DNA of 64,000 nt, taken from NCBI GenBank assembly GCA_024195265.1, contig JAJLRJ010000003.1, forward strand, positions 55,731,284 through 55,795,283, read 5' to 3'. The notes under the pieces are model-generated. The model had not been told where the DNA came from, did not search any database, and worked only from the letters and a program-made list of their open reading frames with translations. This document shows, in pieces, positions 63,915-64,000 of this stretch. Origin of the DNA: Dendrophyllia cribrosa. Taxonomy: Eukaryota; Cnidaria; Anthozoa; Scleractinia; Dendrophylliidae. Position numbers and translations under genes: made by a program. Positions within the stretch are counted from its first letter, which is position 1. Each line of letters begins with the position of its first letter.

Positions 63915-64000
63915 GTATGTATAACAAAGTCATGAATAAACAGAACAGTATCTAAAAATTGTTTGTTCATACACACTGGCAGTATAAATCTGGAAAAACA

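Overview
This looks like animal nuclear DNA, most probably from an anthozoan cnidarian such as a stony coral. The genes have spliced exons with GT/AG introns, the receptor is single-exon and rhodopsin-like, the base composition is AT-rich, and the non-coding DNA is saturated with short inverted-repeat transposons. The species call is inference; the sequence itself shows only a compact animal-type genome.

Layout. Positions 502-26683 (minus) hold a complete six-exon lysosomal glucosylceramidase gene (GBA, GH30; 526 residues when joined). Two further genes lie inside its introns: an intronless rhodopsin-family receptor on the opposite strand in intron 4 (6613-7503), and a two-exon YtcJ-like amidohydrolase on the same strand in intron 3 (15076-18861). 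Head-to-head with GBA, about 500 bp away, is a complete eight-exon ANKLE1/LEM-3 gene on the plus strand (27185-35591; 544 residues: ankyrin repeats, LEM domain, GIY-YIG nuclease). From 35.6 to 61 kb the DNA is mostly transposon-derived. Standing out there are three intronless paralogues of a family I do not recognise (41296-42030 minus, 49392-50108 minus, 55973-56770 plus). All three begin Met-Gly with lipidation-type N termini and share three conserved motifs. The window ends in the first two exons of a sorting nexin 1/2-type gene (from 61123, plus).

Mobile DNA. At least eight elements have terminal inverted repeats and exact 3-bp TAA or TTA target duplications (PIF/Harbinger-like). At least three have AT duplications. 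Others include a pogo-like element with a transposase C-terminal remnant, a hAT-like insertion with an 8-bp duplication, foldback hairpins, tRNA-like sequences, a short retrocopied mRNA tail, and decayed SAP, THAP, PHD and GIY-YIG coding fragments. Several termini carry long G/C homopolymers; one run reaches 110 G.

How the genes relate. GBA and ANKLE1 probably share a divergent promoter region. The receptor and amidohydrolase are nested passengers of GBA. The three Met-Gly proteins are the best candidate for something undescribed: probably membrane-anchored intracellular proteins of a lineage-specific, locally expanded family.
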